From NCBI RefSeq assembly GCF_014851395.1, contig NW_024043372.1, positions 7,081,490 through 7,145,489 of the forward strand: a stretch of 64,000 nucleotides of DNA, written 5' to 3'. This document shows positions 9,291-20,680 of this stretch, in pieces. A program made the position numbers and the translations under genes. Each line of letters starts with the position of its first letter. The stretch's first letter is position 1. The DNA comes from Micropterus salmoides (taxonomy: Eukaryota; Chordata; Actinopteri; Centrarchiformes; Centrarchidae). The notes under the pieces were generated by a model. That model was not told where the DNA came from, ran no database searches, and was given only the letters and a program-made list of their open reading frames with translations.

Positions 9291-10365
9291 AAACATCCAC
9301 ATCTTAACACTTCAGAGCTGCCTATAAACTATACAGCTTACCTCTGTAGTCAACAGCTGTTGTTCTCCTTGTCGATGTACCATAGGACAATCACCAACTG
9401 GCAGTGGGTGGAAATGTCAGTTGTCTCATCTGCCTGAACAGCAAGATATTCAGCATTTTCTACTTCCTCCAGAATGTAATCATTAAGAACTGATGTGCAG
9501 TCCAAAAGTTCGTTTTGCACAGTGTTTGAGGTGCCTTTGAAAACCGTATCTGTCTTGACGTGCTCCTCCAACAGGCAACAAGATCTACAGAAAAACGCCA
9601 GGGTTGTCAAAAGGCCAACTCAAAGGCCCCGCGGAATTTAACACAGTCAATAATCTTTGATAAAATGTTCTTATCCACCCCTTTGTTGGGTTTCCTCACC
9701 CCAATCCTGTAGCCTTCGTCCAGCTGTGTAGCGATGTTAACTCTGCCTAGCATGGCATAGCTTCACCATATTATCCATATGTACCCTCGTACACTAATGA
9801 TTCTTAATCTTCTCAGATCAATGTATCGTGTGGTTTACTCCTGTAACAGTCCATGTTGTATCCGTCCCCGCCGTTTTAAAAAGCAAGCATGGGAAGCAAA
9901 ATACGGCATTTACATGATTGCATCCAGCTAGCCAAGGCTGAAAGCCTGTGTCTTCAGTTCCGCATTCATCATTGTCAACAATGTCACGTGTCCCTCTACC
10001 ACCGACTGACTCTGCTTAGGGCAAAAAAAATTTCGCCCTTCAGGCATCAGATTCAAGGACGCTGATTGCTTTAATTTATGTTGCTATGGGCATATCTTGT
10101 GTCAGCTATTGGCTGTGCTGCTGTACTGCCTGGGAAATATTTCTAGTGCCCCAGAAGAGATCAGTGGAAGAGCAGGAAGCTAATTTCCATAATTATTTAG
10201 CCTATATTTTATATATTACACATTATTGTGCATTTTAAACACACATATGCTTAAAAAAAGTAATTACTGTTTATTTCAAAAATGTTTATTTTAAAAGAAA
10301 ACAAAACACTTTCCACCACCAGGGAGGGCGGCGCCCTAACGCCCTCTATTGGCCAGCCGCCACTG
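9291..10365 (-). mobile_element. hAT transposon remnant (DUF4371/ZMYM1-like)
   Basis: The right end, read on -, begins CAGTGGCGGCTGGCCAATAG, the terminus I associate with fish hAT elements of the DUF4371 type. The interior holds the decayed transposase (9350-9990). The far end lacks a matching inverted terminus and appears truncated near 9300. The 10-bp word CCACTGGAAA occurs just at the left of the element and again at its right end, in the same orientation. Confidence 0.65.
9350..9990 (-). pseudogene. hAT transposase (DUF4371/TTF-type), broken
   Basis: Read on - from about 9990, successive frames give NAVFCFPCLLFKTAG (the TTF-type zinc-finger region near the N-terminus), TQLDEGYRIGVRKPN, and SKIIDCVKFRGAFELAF. 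An 86-codon open segment (9350-9610) then carries FKGTSNTVQNELLDC and LAVQADETTDISTHCQLV. The last motif includes the first acidic catalytic region of the hAT RNase H-like domain. The rest of the catalytic domain, including the C-terminal dimerisation region, is absent. At least three frame changes and in-frame stops separate the pieces. Such proteins are annotated in fish as zinc finger MYM-type protein 1-like. Confidence 0.75.
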
Positions 10366-10389
10366 GAAACAGGTATACTGAGAATATGA

Positions 10390-11015
10390 GAGGGAAGGAA
10401 AAATAGTTACTCTCTACTCCCCTAATCTCTCCTTCTTTCTTCACTGCTCTCCCCTCTTTCTTTTCTCACCACCTTTACCTAAATCCTTCATAATCTCCTG
10501 TTTTCATCTCCCTTTGTCTCCAGAAAGGGCTCTTTTGATGTGCCTTTTCCACCCAATCATTACCTACACCTTTTCATAAATCATTTGTTTTCTCTTCTCT
10601 CCTCTCAGTTGCTCTATCTTTTCTCCTCTAATTTTGTTCCTCTAATCTTAAACTTTCCTCTCATTTGTTCCATCTCTCCCTCTTTGTTCATCTTTTCTCA
10701 TTTTTTTCTTCCTCTTGTCTTTACTTTTTATCTATCCTCTGCTTCTTTTCTTTTTTCTTCTCTCCTCTTTCCCTGTCATTCCCTCTCTCTGATTTGTTGC
10801 CCTCATCTCATCCCGATTTTTGTTTTTACCTTTAAACACATTTCTCTCCCGTTTACCTCTCCTCTTCTCCATCTGCCTTCGCTTTTTAGTTGCCTCTTCT
10901 CTTACTTTTCTTATCTCATCTGTCCTCTAACTGCTTCCATTCTCCCTTCGTTCTCTCCTTTCCTCTTCTGTCTACTCATTTTCTCTCATCCCACTCCATC
11001 CATTTTTCTCCTCAG
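10390..11015 (+). repeat. Polypyrimidine tract (CT-rich, about 0.6 kb)
   Basis: The + strand is strongly biased to C and T, with irregular mixtures of TCTCC, TTTTC and CCTCT rather than a clean microsatellite. Its 175-codon + frame (10540-11067), a hydrophobic Leu/Phe/Ser/Pro string, is a composition artefact. The tract ends near an intron-like CTCCTCAG at 11008-11015, but no convincing exon follows. Confidence 0.8.
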
Positions 11016-11789
11016 AGATTTTCTCCCACAGGAGGTGGAAGGAGCTAATCCCAAAAAGCTGTTTTGAAAGCAGAGAAGCAGCAGCCCACCAGTTCAAAAC
11101 AGACAAACACCCACAAACCTGAGACCATCTCTTCCTCTCTTCTGTCTTATTTCCTTCATTCCTCTTTGATTGCAGATTTCTCTCTCTTGTTGGTGGATGT
11201 GTGCATACATTAATGAAATGCACATCTCCATAAACACTCCCTGGCTTTGTAGTTATCATTGTCATCCTCTCCCCTGACCAGTCAACAAGAGTCATTGCAG
11301 AGCTTTCTGTGTGTGTATAGCAGTGTTTGCTGGGGTAGCACTTTGGGGATAACCACTATGAGAAGCTCAACATATACACTGAGTGGGCAGAGGAAGCTCA
11401 CTCAAGCCTGGAACTATAATGAGGCCTTGAAATAAACAGATAACAATGTTTGATTCTGCACTGCTCCTTCATCTCAACTAGCTAATGCTCCCTCTTTTTA
11501 ATTTTAATTGGCCCATCCTATTTAAAAAAACACTAATTTTCTTTAAAAAAAAAGCAAACGTCTCTCAAGGCGTCAGAAAACAAAGCAAAAACAAGCTTCC
11601 AGCTTGCCTTTCGTTTCATGTTTTAATAAACTCATAAAAATAAATATTTAGAGTCCAACAACAGGGAGACTTATTGCCTCCCAGTGTATGAGAATCTCTT
11701 CGGCATGAAATTGTTAAATGTGCTCTAAATAAGGTGGCAATGAAACGTAAAATGACTGGCTGGTATCAGCAGTGGGTTGTGAAGACGGA
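11016..11789. other. No gene; possibly conserved non-coding
   Basis: The 11460-11760 part is AT-rich and information-dense (CTTTTTAATTTTAATTGG, CTCTAAATAAGGTGGC), with TAAT words like homeodomain sites. I see no open frame or repeat signature. That is the look of a vertebrate conserved non-coding element, but it cannot be shown without an alignment. Confidence 0.25.
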
Positions 11790-12480
11790 GGGAATAGCTC
11801 AGCCGGATTCTGGAGGAGATGATAAGGAGAATTGGTTGGGAAAGTAGGAACAAGGGATGGGAGGGGGATGAAGAAGGAGGTGGGATAGAGGGATGAGATT
11901 GGACAAGGACAGTACAGGGGAAAGAAGATGGTAGAGATAAGATGGAAAAAAGAGGAGAAGATCATTACAGGAGGAGAGGAAAAGAGGAAAATGTGGAGAG
12001 TAAGAGGAGATTAGATCAGGTAAGCAATGAGGCAAGGATAAGGAAAAAGTTAGAGAGTTAGAGGTAGCATGTTGAAAAAAAAGGAGAATTAGAGTGAAGA
12101 AGAGGGAAGAATAAATGAGGCAAAAACCAGGAGGGGAAAAGGATGAGAGAAGAACAGAGAAGCTTGGGGATAGATTTGATCAGCTAAGAGAGGAACAATA
12201 AAGGAGAGCAGAAGAATAGTACAAACAGAATTAGACAGACAATGAGAGAATATAAGCAGATATGAGATCTGGGGATGAGAGAAAAAAGAGAGAAGAGGAG
12301 GGAAACTGAGGAAAAATTAAGAGTGGGGACTCAGGAAAAGGTGAGGAGGAGAGGAGATATAGGAGGATTGGAGGAGAGCAGATAGCTTGCACAATGGATT
12401 TGGATGGCAGAGTTAGAGACCTCCAAATCCCCTGAAGAAAACAACACAGTGAGGCAGAGAAAGACAGACCCCTGCATGAG
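11790..12480 (+). repeat. Polypurine tract (GA-rich, about 0.7 kb)
   Basis: The + strand is strongly biased to A and G (GGAGGAGAGG, AAAGAGGAAA, GAGAAGAACAG and similar), the opposite polarity of 10390-11015. Antisense frames here read as Ser/Leu/Pro-rich strings and are artefacts of composition. Confidence 0.8.
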
Positions 12481-13344
12481 GGGAGATAGAGGTAAACCAC
12501 ACTGGTTTCTCACTCTCAGCCAGAACCAGCCTACATTTTCTGCACTCTCTCTGGCCCCCAAACCAACAATGTTACCCAGCGTTGTTTCCAAAAGCACACA
12601 CCATGCAGCGGCTGCGTAATTCAAATTCCAAAGGCATGTAATTAGAAGAGTTAAATTGGGAACGGAAACAGAGTTGTGCGAGGCAGGCACTTATTTAGAA
12701 AACGCCAAATCGCCTCATATTGCAAGTTGCAAACCAGATTTTTCAGAGCACAGCATACTGCTTATTCTGTGAAATCCCGGAAGAAATACATGTTAACTAT
12801 ATTTCTACTTAAAATGCTATGTTATTATGAGCTTAAATTTGTAGAATTAAGGTATGAAATTGATCTCTGGAATCGAACAGTGTAAACTGCTCATATGAAG
12901 GAAATGACCACTTAACTCTCTTAAATGTTTTGTCTCACATGGACTGAAAATTGAAAAAATTAGGTACCAAACTCACAGAAGAAAGCAGGTAGAATGCAGA
13001 TCCTCATTGTCAGACTGTGTGTCATAATATAGCTGCAATGTGGGATTTGCGTGCGTCTGATTTGTGCCTTTGAATCGCGACACAAACCTACAGCATAATT
13101 GTGGCTCCTGTGTTCTACAGTATGGTAATTACACTTTGCAATGGGAACTTTTCAAATTGAGTGAGATTAGCCAGCTAATTAAGGTGTCTAGCTTAAAGCA
13201 TGCAGAAAGTGAATTTGATATGACTTCTCCCTGACCCTCCTGTTTGTCTAAGCAAAGCTCCACCCAACTTCAACCTGACAGACAAATCTGCTAGAGTAAT
13301 TGAAAACACAGCTTACCACCAATTATTTAACCTCTATATTCCAT
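12481..13344. other. No gene; possibly conserved non-coding
   Basis: Two low-repeat, AT-rich patches (about 12540-12700 and 13010-13260) contain words such as CATGTAATTAGAAG and GCCAGCTAATTAAGG, TAATTA-type cores. No coding potential is evident. A regulatory role is only an inference. Confidence 0.25.
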
Positions 13345-13615
13345 TATTATGTTTGCTGTGGCTCAGAAGGTATGGCTTTATCCCCGGCTTCTCCAGCCTG
13401 TATGTCAAAGTGTCCTTGGGCAAGGTACTGAACCCCAAATTCCTCCCAAAGGTTGTCCCATCAGTGTATGAATGTGTGTGAATGATTAATTACTTTCTGA
13501 TGTGCAGTCGGCCCTGGCATGGCCACGGCTAACTGCACATCAGAAACTGCCATTTTTGTATGAATGTGTGTATGAAGTGAGACGCACTGGGCTGCCAGAA
13601 AGGATTTAGGTAGTC
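13345..13615 (+). mobile_element. tRNA-derived SINE, degraded
   Basis: The head TGTGGCTCAGAAGG resembles a tRNA A box, and TTATCCCCGGCTTCTCCAG replaces the B-box region of a common fish SINE. The body has GTGTCCTTGGGCAAG, ACTGAACCCC and ATCAGTGTATGAATGTGTG, all typical of that SINE. The usual 3' end, CTATATAAAT plus a tail, is missing or unrecognisable. The middle holds an inverted repeat (13494-13546) that I do not remember from the family. Confidence 0.7.
13494..13546. repeat. Perfect 15-bp inverted repeat inside SINE
   Basis: TTTCTGATGTGCAGT at 13494-13508 is exactly complementary to 13532-13546, with a 23-nt spacer that itself contains GGCC at both sides of CTGGCAT. Confidence 0.9.
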
Positions 13616-13786
13616 AATGACATAGTATAAAGTACACAGAAGAGAGGTGGGTCAAACAAACACAGTAATTTCACACAGGAGTGTCCTGTATGAACAAATT
13701 ATGAAAAAATAAACTGAACCTAACCAAACTGGACTGTTTCACAGCATTAAGCTGTGTTAAAAAGGATGCACAAGGTAGCCTACTGT

Positions 13787-13990
13787 TTAGCGTCTGTATG
13801 AGACGCTAAGGGCGTGACAAAGCAGTTAGGGTTAACGTTATTTGATGACCTGGGATGAAAACATGTTGAAATGAATGGACAGCTGGAGCAGTTACTCTGA
13901 GTGTCTAAATTATTACAGATAGGTACCTTAGGTGTTGACAGAGCATCCATATTTGATGACCTGGGAATGAGAACGCATTGTAATTGCACA
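13787..13990 (+). repeat. Repeat with short palindrome and internal duplication
   Basis: TTAGCGTCT/AGACGCTAA (13787-13795 and 13801-13809) forms a 9-bp hairpin with a 5-nt loop. ATTTGATGACCTGGGA then occurs twice, near 13840 and 13950, each followed by a related GA-rich word. I recall similar GACGCTAA...GACCTGGGA units as minisatellite-like repeats in fish. Confidence 0.45.
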
Positions 13991-16840
13991 GACTTAGGGT
14001 GATAATTTCATGTTTTGTTTTTTTTGTTGTAGTTTTGCTTTTCAACTTAAACTCAGATTTCCCCAAATCAGTCACCAAAAAGTCACAGACTTGACTTGTA
14101 GGCCTACTGTACTGCCCTTGCTTTCACATTATGTTAAATCTCAAGAAAACCCTTGGATTGTTTAATGCAAAACAGCTAAAGTGGAAAGCAAACTGTTAAA
14201 ACTGAGATATGAAGAAATATATATGAAGAGAAATTCAGTTAAAAAACAACAGTAAAATCATTCACAGAAATACATTATGCACGAGTTGTTGTGACTAACT
14301 TTCAAATCACTTTACATTTTAAATGAATACATAATGTATATGTGAGTGTGGCTTGGTTTTCTTACCTCGTGGCTGTAGGAGCCATCTCATTGTTCCTTTC
14401 AACATTTAGGAATAATCTGTTTATTGATTTACATTTTAAACAGATTTAGAGGCCATCAAGATGTTGTGTCCACATTATTCTATGTTATGTTTTGTAGCAG
14501 GAGCAATACAGGGTACTAATGCAAAGTAAAAATATATTCATACATATTCCGATGCAGTTAAATTAAAGTTGTATGATCATGTATATTATAATATATATAC
14601 ATGGCACACATTTACGGGCTAAACACTAATTAAAAGCAAGAAAAGATTTTGGAAGAGACTTTTACAATTGTGACACCTTGATACAATGGACGAAGTTGCA
14701 TACTTAGATCATGTCATAATACAACTCTCTGACAACTGAGCCAAATTCAAATATATATATTGATTAGTTACACTAACCAAACATGACAAACAGTGGTCAA
14801 AACTCTCCATCTACCAAATAACTGCAGGAAGAAGAAAGGGAGAACTTTTGAACATCAACATTAAGTAAAGGGGAAGCTTTTAGGCAGGGAGTCTGAGGGA
14901 TAGTTGCAGGGGAAAAGAAAGAGGACTGGACCTGTGAACATGTGAACAAAACTGAACAAGAGATGAGGAGAAGTCACAGGTAAGATAGTTAAAGGTATAG
15001 GGGGACATAGAGAGCATGTCATGTGACAGACAGGGAGAGAAAGTGTGTATTATCCTTGAAGAATTGTCAATATTGTTCTTTTGACATTCATGTCAATATA
15101 GCAAATTGAAACTGAAATTGAGAGAAAGAGAGAGAGATAGCAACACATTTACTCCATTGGAAATACAGTTTCAGTCATGTGGTGTACCAGGATGCAGTGC
15201 TGCTGTCTATTTTTTGAAATTAAGGTCAAATAAAAGCTATCCCAAATTTGGAACATTCAAACTCCTGGCTCAGCTAGCCTCAGATGTTGCCTCACATACA
15301 GCAGGAATTTTGAGGTCCAGGAAATATATTTCATGATGATATTTTTAATTTGACTACATATGTAATTTTTTTGGCAAGTGGCAATAGTTCAAGTCGAGGC
15401 AAAGTGCCCTGTGCGTCATCCATTACAATCATTGGAGCATAAAACTTGCCGGGTATTATCCCTTACCTAATGGAGACCTGCCAGTCAATCAGAATCAAAT
15501 TCTCAGTGGCAATGGTATAGTTGTATACAATAACACAGTAGTGGGTCTACCTATAGGCAGTCCATGTTAGCTTTGATATTTAGAGGAAGAGATGCAACTA
15601 ATATGACTCCTCCTCAACTCTGACATTATATTTTGAGCATGCAGCCCGAGGGCTTGGAACACAGAGCTTTCTATTTGGCTCTGATGTGGCTCTATGAAAA
15701 CACTCATCGGCACACGAGCACTACACACGCTAACCTCCTAAGATATTAAGAGGTACAAATACACATAAACTTAACCTGATATATGAGTGAATTATCCAAA
15801 GCATAGATACAGTACAAGCATGTATATTAATTTACAAACACACACAAACAACTACATTCACATAATGTTTAATTTTTTTTTCTACACACATACATACATA
15901 AACCTATACATATTAGCACCACATATTTTCACCACAAGAGTAAGATTTAATTAATTAAATGTGACACAGATACAATGTAAAAATATAAATGTGTGAACAG
16001 TCTACGCATACATGCATGCACACGCACTAACCCACACTTGGCTTACACCAAATCTCATGCATATGAAGGAGTGTTTGGCGTAAGCAGCCCTGCGGGGGAA
16101 TGTTAGCTACTTGTGCCCATGTCTCATTCTGATCCCCCAGGGAGCACAAAGAATTAACTGATGCCCAACACACACATGCAAACATACACACACACATAGA
16201 TATCCAGAGAGAGAGAGAGAGAGGGAGGGCAGAGAGGGAACACACAATCCTCAAGCTGACCTGATGCCAAATGTGTTGATGGATTTATCTAGGAGGAAGA
16301 TACACACATGTTTACACAAACACACACACAAGCAAGAGGGCATCGCTGTAGAGTCAGTGGCCCTGGCACCATTACCCAGAAGTCTTGGAGTGCCAGTACC
16401 CATCATCCCTTGCTTAAATCTTGAGGCCAGAAGGTGAAAAAAGATGGTGGGATGAAAGGATTGAAAAAAAAAGAACCCACGGTTGTCTGCTACCACCAAC
16501 CAGTCAAGCTACAGTTTACATCCATGTCTGTCCAGACTCATATAATATGTGTAGTGAATATTTGGAAGGAACTGAAGAAAAGGTATAGCAGCTAAATGAT
16601 TGATGATACCTGTATATGATTCCAGTGAATATACCTTGTTGAACTGATTAAAGAAGGATTATCATAGATGTATTGGCTTAACAGGTACACGTGTACTTGA
16701 TTTGAATGTAAAGATAATTCTTAAAAAGTATAGCCACATAAAATGTAGTGCTTTTGTTTTCTCCTGTCATATTTAGATGTAAAGCATCTTTGGAGCTGTA
16801 GGTGAAACTCACTCACTCACTCACTGCCAAAAACATTTTG
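13991..16840. other. No gene seen
   Basis: A 2.8-kb AT-rich stretch. A (GA)n run lies at about 16206-16226 and CA-rich patches near 15830-15900 and 16170-16200. A 76-codon + frame at 15106-15336 starts in GA repeats and has no family resemblance. The patch at about 15590-15730 is repeat-free but not obviously functional. Confidence 0.45.
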
Positions 16841-16985
16841 GTGAGGTCACAATTCCCTTGACCTTTGACAACCAAATTCTTAGAAATTCATCCTTCTTGA
16901 AATTCCTTCAAGGCGATCCTGGGATATCTTGTTCACAAAAATGGGATGGACAGACCACCTGAAAACATAATGCCTCCAGCCACAT
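16841..16985 (+). repeat. Teleost 'GTGAGGTCAC...CATAATGCCTCC' repeat
   Basis: The order GTGAGGTCACAATTCCCTTG, TTGACCTTTGACAACC, CCTTCAAGGCGATC, GAGATATC-like GGGATATC and AAAACATAATGCCTCC follows a highly dispersed fish repeat. Orientation is that of the usual consensus. There is no coding capacity. Confidence 0.6.
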
Positions 16986-17213
16986 AAAAACAGCACAAAG
17001 CAAGAGATGGAGAGCTAGGGAAAACATGGAAAACATTGTTTAAAACTTGAACTTGAAATAAAACAAGTGAGGGAAAAGAAAGCAGAGGCAGAGTGAGGAA
17101 AGATGAAAGGAAGGAGGAAATGTGCATTCTGACATGGCGTATGTAGACAAAAAAACGTACTGGAATCATGTTTCAATCAAGGCTTTTTTTTGTAGTTTTA
17201 TAGCAAGCTGAAG

Positions 17214-17300
17214 CAAGGAAGGCAAGTTTATTGGTTTAGCACCTTTCAACAAGGAGGCAATTCAAAGTGCTTTACATAAGACATAACAGGCATTAAGAAT
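17214..17300 (-). repeat. L2/SINE-type 3' tail fragment
   Basis: GGCAAGTTTATTGG, GCACCTTTCAAC and CAATTCAAAGTGCTTTACAT on + are the reverse of the 3' tail common to fish L2-like LINEs and the SINEs they mobilise. Confidence 0.55.
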
Positions 17301-17590
17301 AGAAAAATGAAGGCAATGTAAAAGTCTGGATTAAAACGGATACGATAAAATACAAGACAAAAATCTGGTAAAATAAAATAAAACATCTCTAAAATTGCTT
17401 TGATATTTGAAACCTTCATTGGTTTCAAATATCAGGAAACCATTGGAACATTGTAAATGTGTATTGACTCCATACACAGTTTGAACAAAAGTTTAATTGT
17501 GACTTGTATAATTTTAGGCTAATTGGCCATGGTATGTCTTGTAATTTTTGCATGTCTACAATCACATGCTGTCAGGTCACTGTTCTGCAG

Positions 17591-17627
17591 AGCCAGACTG
17601 CAGAGCAAACATCCAGTGTTCCTCCAG
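17591..17627 (+). other. Candidate 37-nt microexon, unproven
   Basis: A 37-nt segment lies between an acceptor-like GTTCTGCAG (ending 17590) and a donor-like CAG|GTAACA (17625-17633). In one frame it reads SQTAEQTSSVPP, polar and linker-like. I recognise no host gene. Splice-like words occur often by chance, so this is weak. Confidence 0.12.
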
Positions 17628-17999
17628 GTAACATGGCTATTTTAAAAGACTGTCCTGTGTTGCTGTGAAAATATCTCAGGCCTTTGCTGCTGCTTGGCAC
17701 AGTTTTTAATCTCAATGAGAAGATGTGCCAGCTAGAACCATCCAATTCAAGGCCTTGGCCACTGGCTCATCTGCTGCCTTGCAGCAAAACTGCCTTCTGG
17801 TACGATCGCTGCCTTTTTTCTGCCTCACAGCTGGCACTTGGTTTGTTCATGTTCAAATGGACTGCACATCAGACAATCTAGTGTTGTGGAGCTTATCAGA
17901 GTTTTATCTTTTGTTTTGTCTTGTCTGGCTATATAAGTGTACTTATGATGTCAAAATATGGATGTTATTATTGGACTTTATCATTTAGAACACGCAAAA
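17628..17999. other. No gene seen
   Basis: No recognised repeat or coding family. Overlapping + frames at 17684-17988 include aromatic-rich segments but no motif I know. Confidence 0.4.
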
Positions 18000-18250
18000 G
18001 ACAATACACAAATGTGTACCATGATCCACAAATATTTCACTATCCACAAACATGCATTTTTACAATAAGTTGTGTAAAATCATATCAGCAAAAATAGGGA
18101 GCAATTTGTACATGTGAAACGAATTTTGCACATTTGTGGATCACTCATTGTCTCGCTTAGAGACACCTTTGCTCTGTTTGGGACTGTCTCTGTACTCTCT
18201 AAAGCGGCTATGGCCTGCACTTTATTGGAAGTGTTATACTTGGGTGGATT
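18000..18250 (+). repeat. Teleost 'CACAAATRTTTCACRATC' repeat
   Basis: CACAAATATTTCACTATCC, ACATGTGAAACGAATTTTGC and GCCTGCACTTTATTGGAAG occur in the order I remember for a fish interspersed repeat built of CACAAAT-like words. 60596-60850 appears to be another part of the same family. Confidence 0.4.
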
Positions 18251-19626
18251 TGTGGTGAGATGTATGTCTGAACGTCATATTTCATATCAGCGGAGCAGTA
18301 ACCTAGGTTAATGTACAGCAAAGTGTAGGGCAGGTAGACTTTATTAAAATATTATGACTTTATTCTCATTAGAAACTTTATTCACGTAATATTATGACCT
18401 TGTTTTCAAAATATTAGGTTTTTCTGGAAAGTCAGAGAACACAAATATGTGGGATAGATTCTGAATGAGCAGAATGTTTTGAGCACAAAAACTTGCTGAA
18501 ACACAGAAGCTATTCAAACTTCAACAACTTCAGCACCTACATGTGTGATCTACAGGAGAATACAATTCAGAATGCCTGAGAGCCTTACTGCATTATATTC
18601 TACTATATTTTTAGATTTTGAATTGTCATCACACATTTCCACCCTAAATTGATACAGAAAAGGCAAAAATTGGTACAATTCACCAGCATGCAGGAAATTA
18701 AGTTTTTAACAATCAAAATTTTTAGGGAGATCCCCCATTAATATTATTATTGTTAATATTACCTTCAATGGAAATTTATTTTGACCACGAACAACACAAT
18801 ATATAGCATAAACAACACACAACACATGCTTACATGAGTTGAATAATGTGTTAAAGACATGCATTAATATAAAGCCATAACATAATAATTTCATACTTAT
18901 ACGCCACACACAGGCTCCATTAATATCACTTGTATCCTATGATAATACTGCTGCCATTAACCCAAACACCATTTAAATCAACATGTGCCTTGCACATGGC
19001 AGTTAATGTAATGGGGTTGAGGATACACCTGCAAGCACTCACAGAATTGTAGTAAGTTGGTGAGCATGTATATCTACACTAACACTTACACAGAGAAAGT
19101 CAGACCCACATACACACACTACCCATGTGCACTGATGCATGAACAGTCTCAGGCAGTTAGCTTTCATTAAAAAGAGATTTAATTACTCGGTATCTTAATT
19201 GAAATGACACAGAGAAAGAAATATAGGCTCGAAAGAGGAGTAAGAATGAAAAGACAATGGCAGGAGAGAGCAATGGGGGGAAAAAAGACATAGGAAAAGA
19301 CGCCTGCTGTTTTAATTTGAAAGTAATATCTGTCTCATTAAATGCCCTTCTGATATTTTAGCTTGGGTTCTTCTCAAGACTTTCTGAAACCTGACTGGGA
19401 TCATTACAGTGACAGCAGGCAGTCACCATGCACTAATTATGACCATGTTATCCCTGAATTATGAACAATTACAGTTTCTTAGGTCACCGTTTGAAATACT
19501 CTTACTAAAATGGGACTCATACATGTTATTCATTTTTTAGTAAACATTTCCTCTTTTAATGATTAAGACTTTAATCAGTGCTTTGTTACCTGCACTGATA
19601 TGTGAGCAATGCATTACTGTCTTGTG
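18251..19626. other. No gene; possibly conserved non-coding
   Basis: AT-rich. The 19150-19500 part is free of obvious repeats and contains GAGATTTAATTACTCGG, CACTAATTATGACC and CCTGAATTATGAAC, clusters of homeodomain-like cores. Conservation is untested. Confidence 0.25.
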
Positions 19627-19636
19627 AATATTATAT

Positions 19637-19687
<51 letters not shown>

Positions 19688-19690
19688 ATA
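19627..19690. repeat. (TA)n microsatellite
   Basis: A nearly pure TA run, about 19642-19684, flanked by TATA-rich sequence. Confidence 0.95.
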
Positions 19691-19814
19691 TAGCATAATA
19701 TTCTTATTCCTGCCTCCACAATATAATTTTACAGCATTTCATAACGCTCATCATCAGTCTGTCACATTACTGTCATCATAACAAAATACAAATATGATCT
19801 TTAATTGTATATTT

Positions 19815-19900
19815 TTGTCAACCAGACTGAAGTATCTCCACAACTATGGGATGGATTGCCATGATATTTTGTCCAGACATAAACAAACTGACGTAAACAG
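19815..19900 (+). mobile_element. Teleost repeat, left part, split by a MITE
   Basis: GAAGTATCTCCACAACTATG, GGATGGATTGCCATGATA and TTGTCCAGACAT are the opening of the repeat also seen at 34850-35095. It breaks off where the MITE begins (19901) and resumes in the same orientation near 20681. Confidence 0.55.
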
Positions 19901-20592
19901 TTAAATGGGCTATATGTAGTTTTCAGTAGCCACTAGCGGTGCAATTTTTAGATTGCAACCAGGTGTGTGCTCGTGAGCAAGCAGAATCTGATATATGGAG
20001 ACAGACGCACCAGGAGACAGCTTCACACAACATGCTGTAAACTCAAGTAAACTTCCACTTCAGTGTTACAGTAATATTTTATGAGCTTGACGTTGAACCA
20101 ATCCATGCTTGTTGCATGATAACATTGACTGCATTTAGCTGATATGATGTCGGAATTAATTCGATTATCAATAACTATTGTATCTTTCACCAGAAAGGCT
20201 CAGAAATGTCAGCATAGCTAAATGTATTGGATGCTTATGTAAATGGTTAGTGAGCTAGACTCTAACTCTAGCCAATTAGATCACAAAATCACAACACGTT
20301 TCACATGCTTTGTGTCAGGGAACTCCATGTCGTTAGCTGCAGTGTTGTCGCTGTTTAGTGCAGTCAGTAGACAAGGCTAGATTCTCAGGAGCGTGCATGC
20401 AAGTCACAGCTTAAGGGATTTTCCGGATAAATCTGACCCAGAGTCTTCACATAGGAATAGGCATACTGGCCATCAGAGGTAACAGAAAAATCTGGCATCG
20501 TTTTTATGAGAGGTTACAACCCCTTCACACACAAGCAAAAAAAAAAAGTGATTCATTTCATAAAAAAGAAAAACTACATATAGCCTTTTTAA
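19901..20592 (+). mobile_element. MITE, about 0.68 kb, 16-bp TIRs
   Basis: Exact terminal inverted repeats GGCTATATGTAGTTTT (19908-19923) and its complement (20570-20585) bound a non-coding body with GCCACTAGCGGTGCAATTTT near the left end. TTAA occurs 3 bp outside both termini (19901-19904 and 20589-20592), which would fit a piggyBac-like TTAA target. However, the flanks are T/A-rich and this may be chance. A longer relative lies in inverse orientation at 36290-36903. The element is inserted in an older repeat (19815-19900 and 20681-20745). Confidence 0.75.
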
Positions 20593-20680
20593 AAATTCAG
20601 TGTGTCCTTCTTTAGTTTCTGGCCTAACACCTGAAAAAGTACTGACATACCGATAATGTATGATAGAATACTTAAGTAAG

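Noticed and set aside
9281..10370. Repeated CCACTGGAAA at both sides of the hAT remnant as a target duplication
   Set aside because: The repeat includes terminus sequence (CAGTGG) of two different elements, so it is not a clean duplication of target DNA.
10540..11067. 175-codon plus-strand frame, apparently hydrophobic protein
   Set aside because: It is a direct translation of a polypyrimidine tract (Leu, Phe, Ser, Pro only); there is no domain or codon structure.
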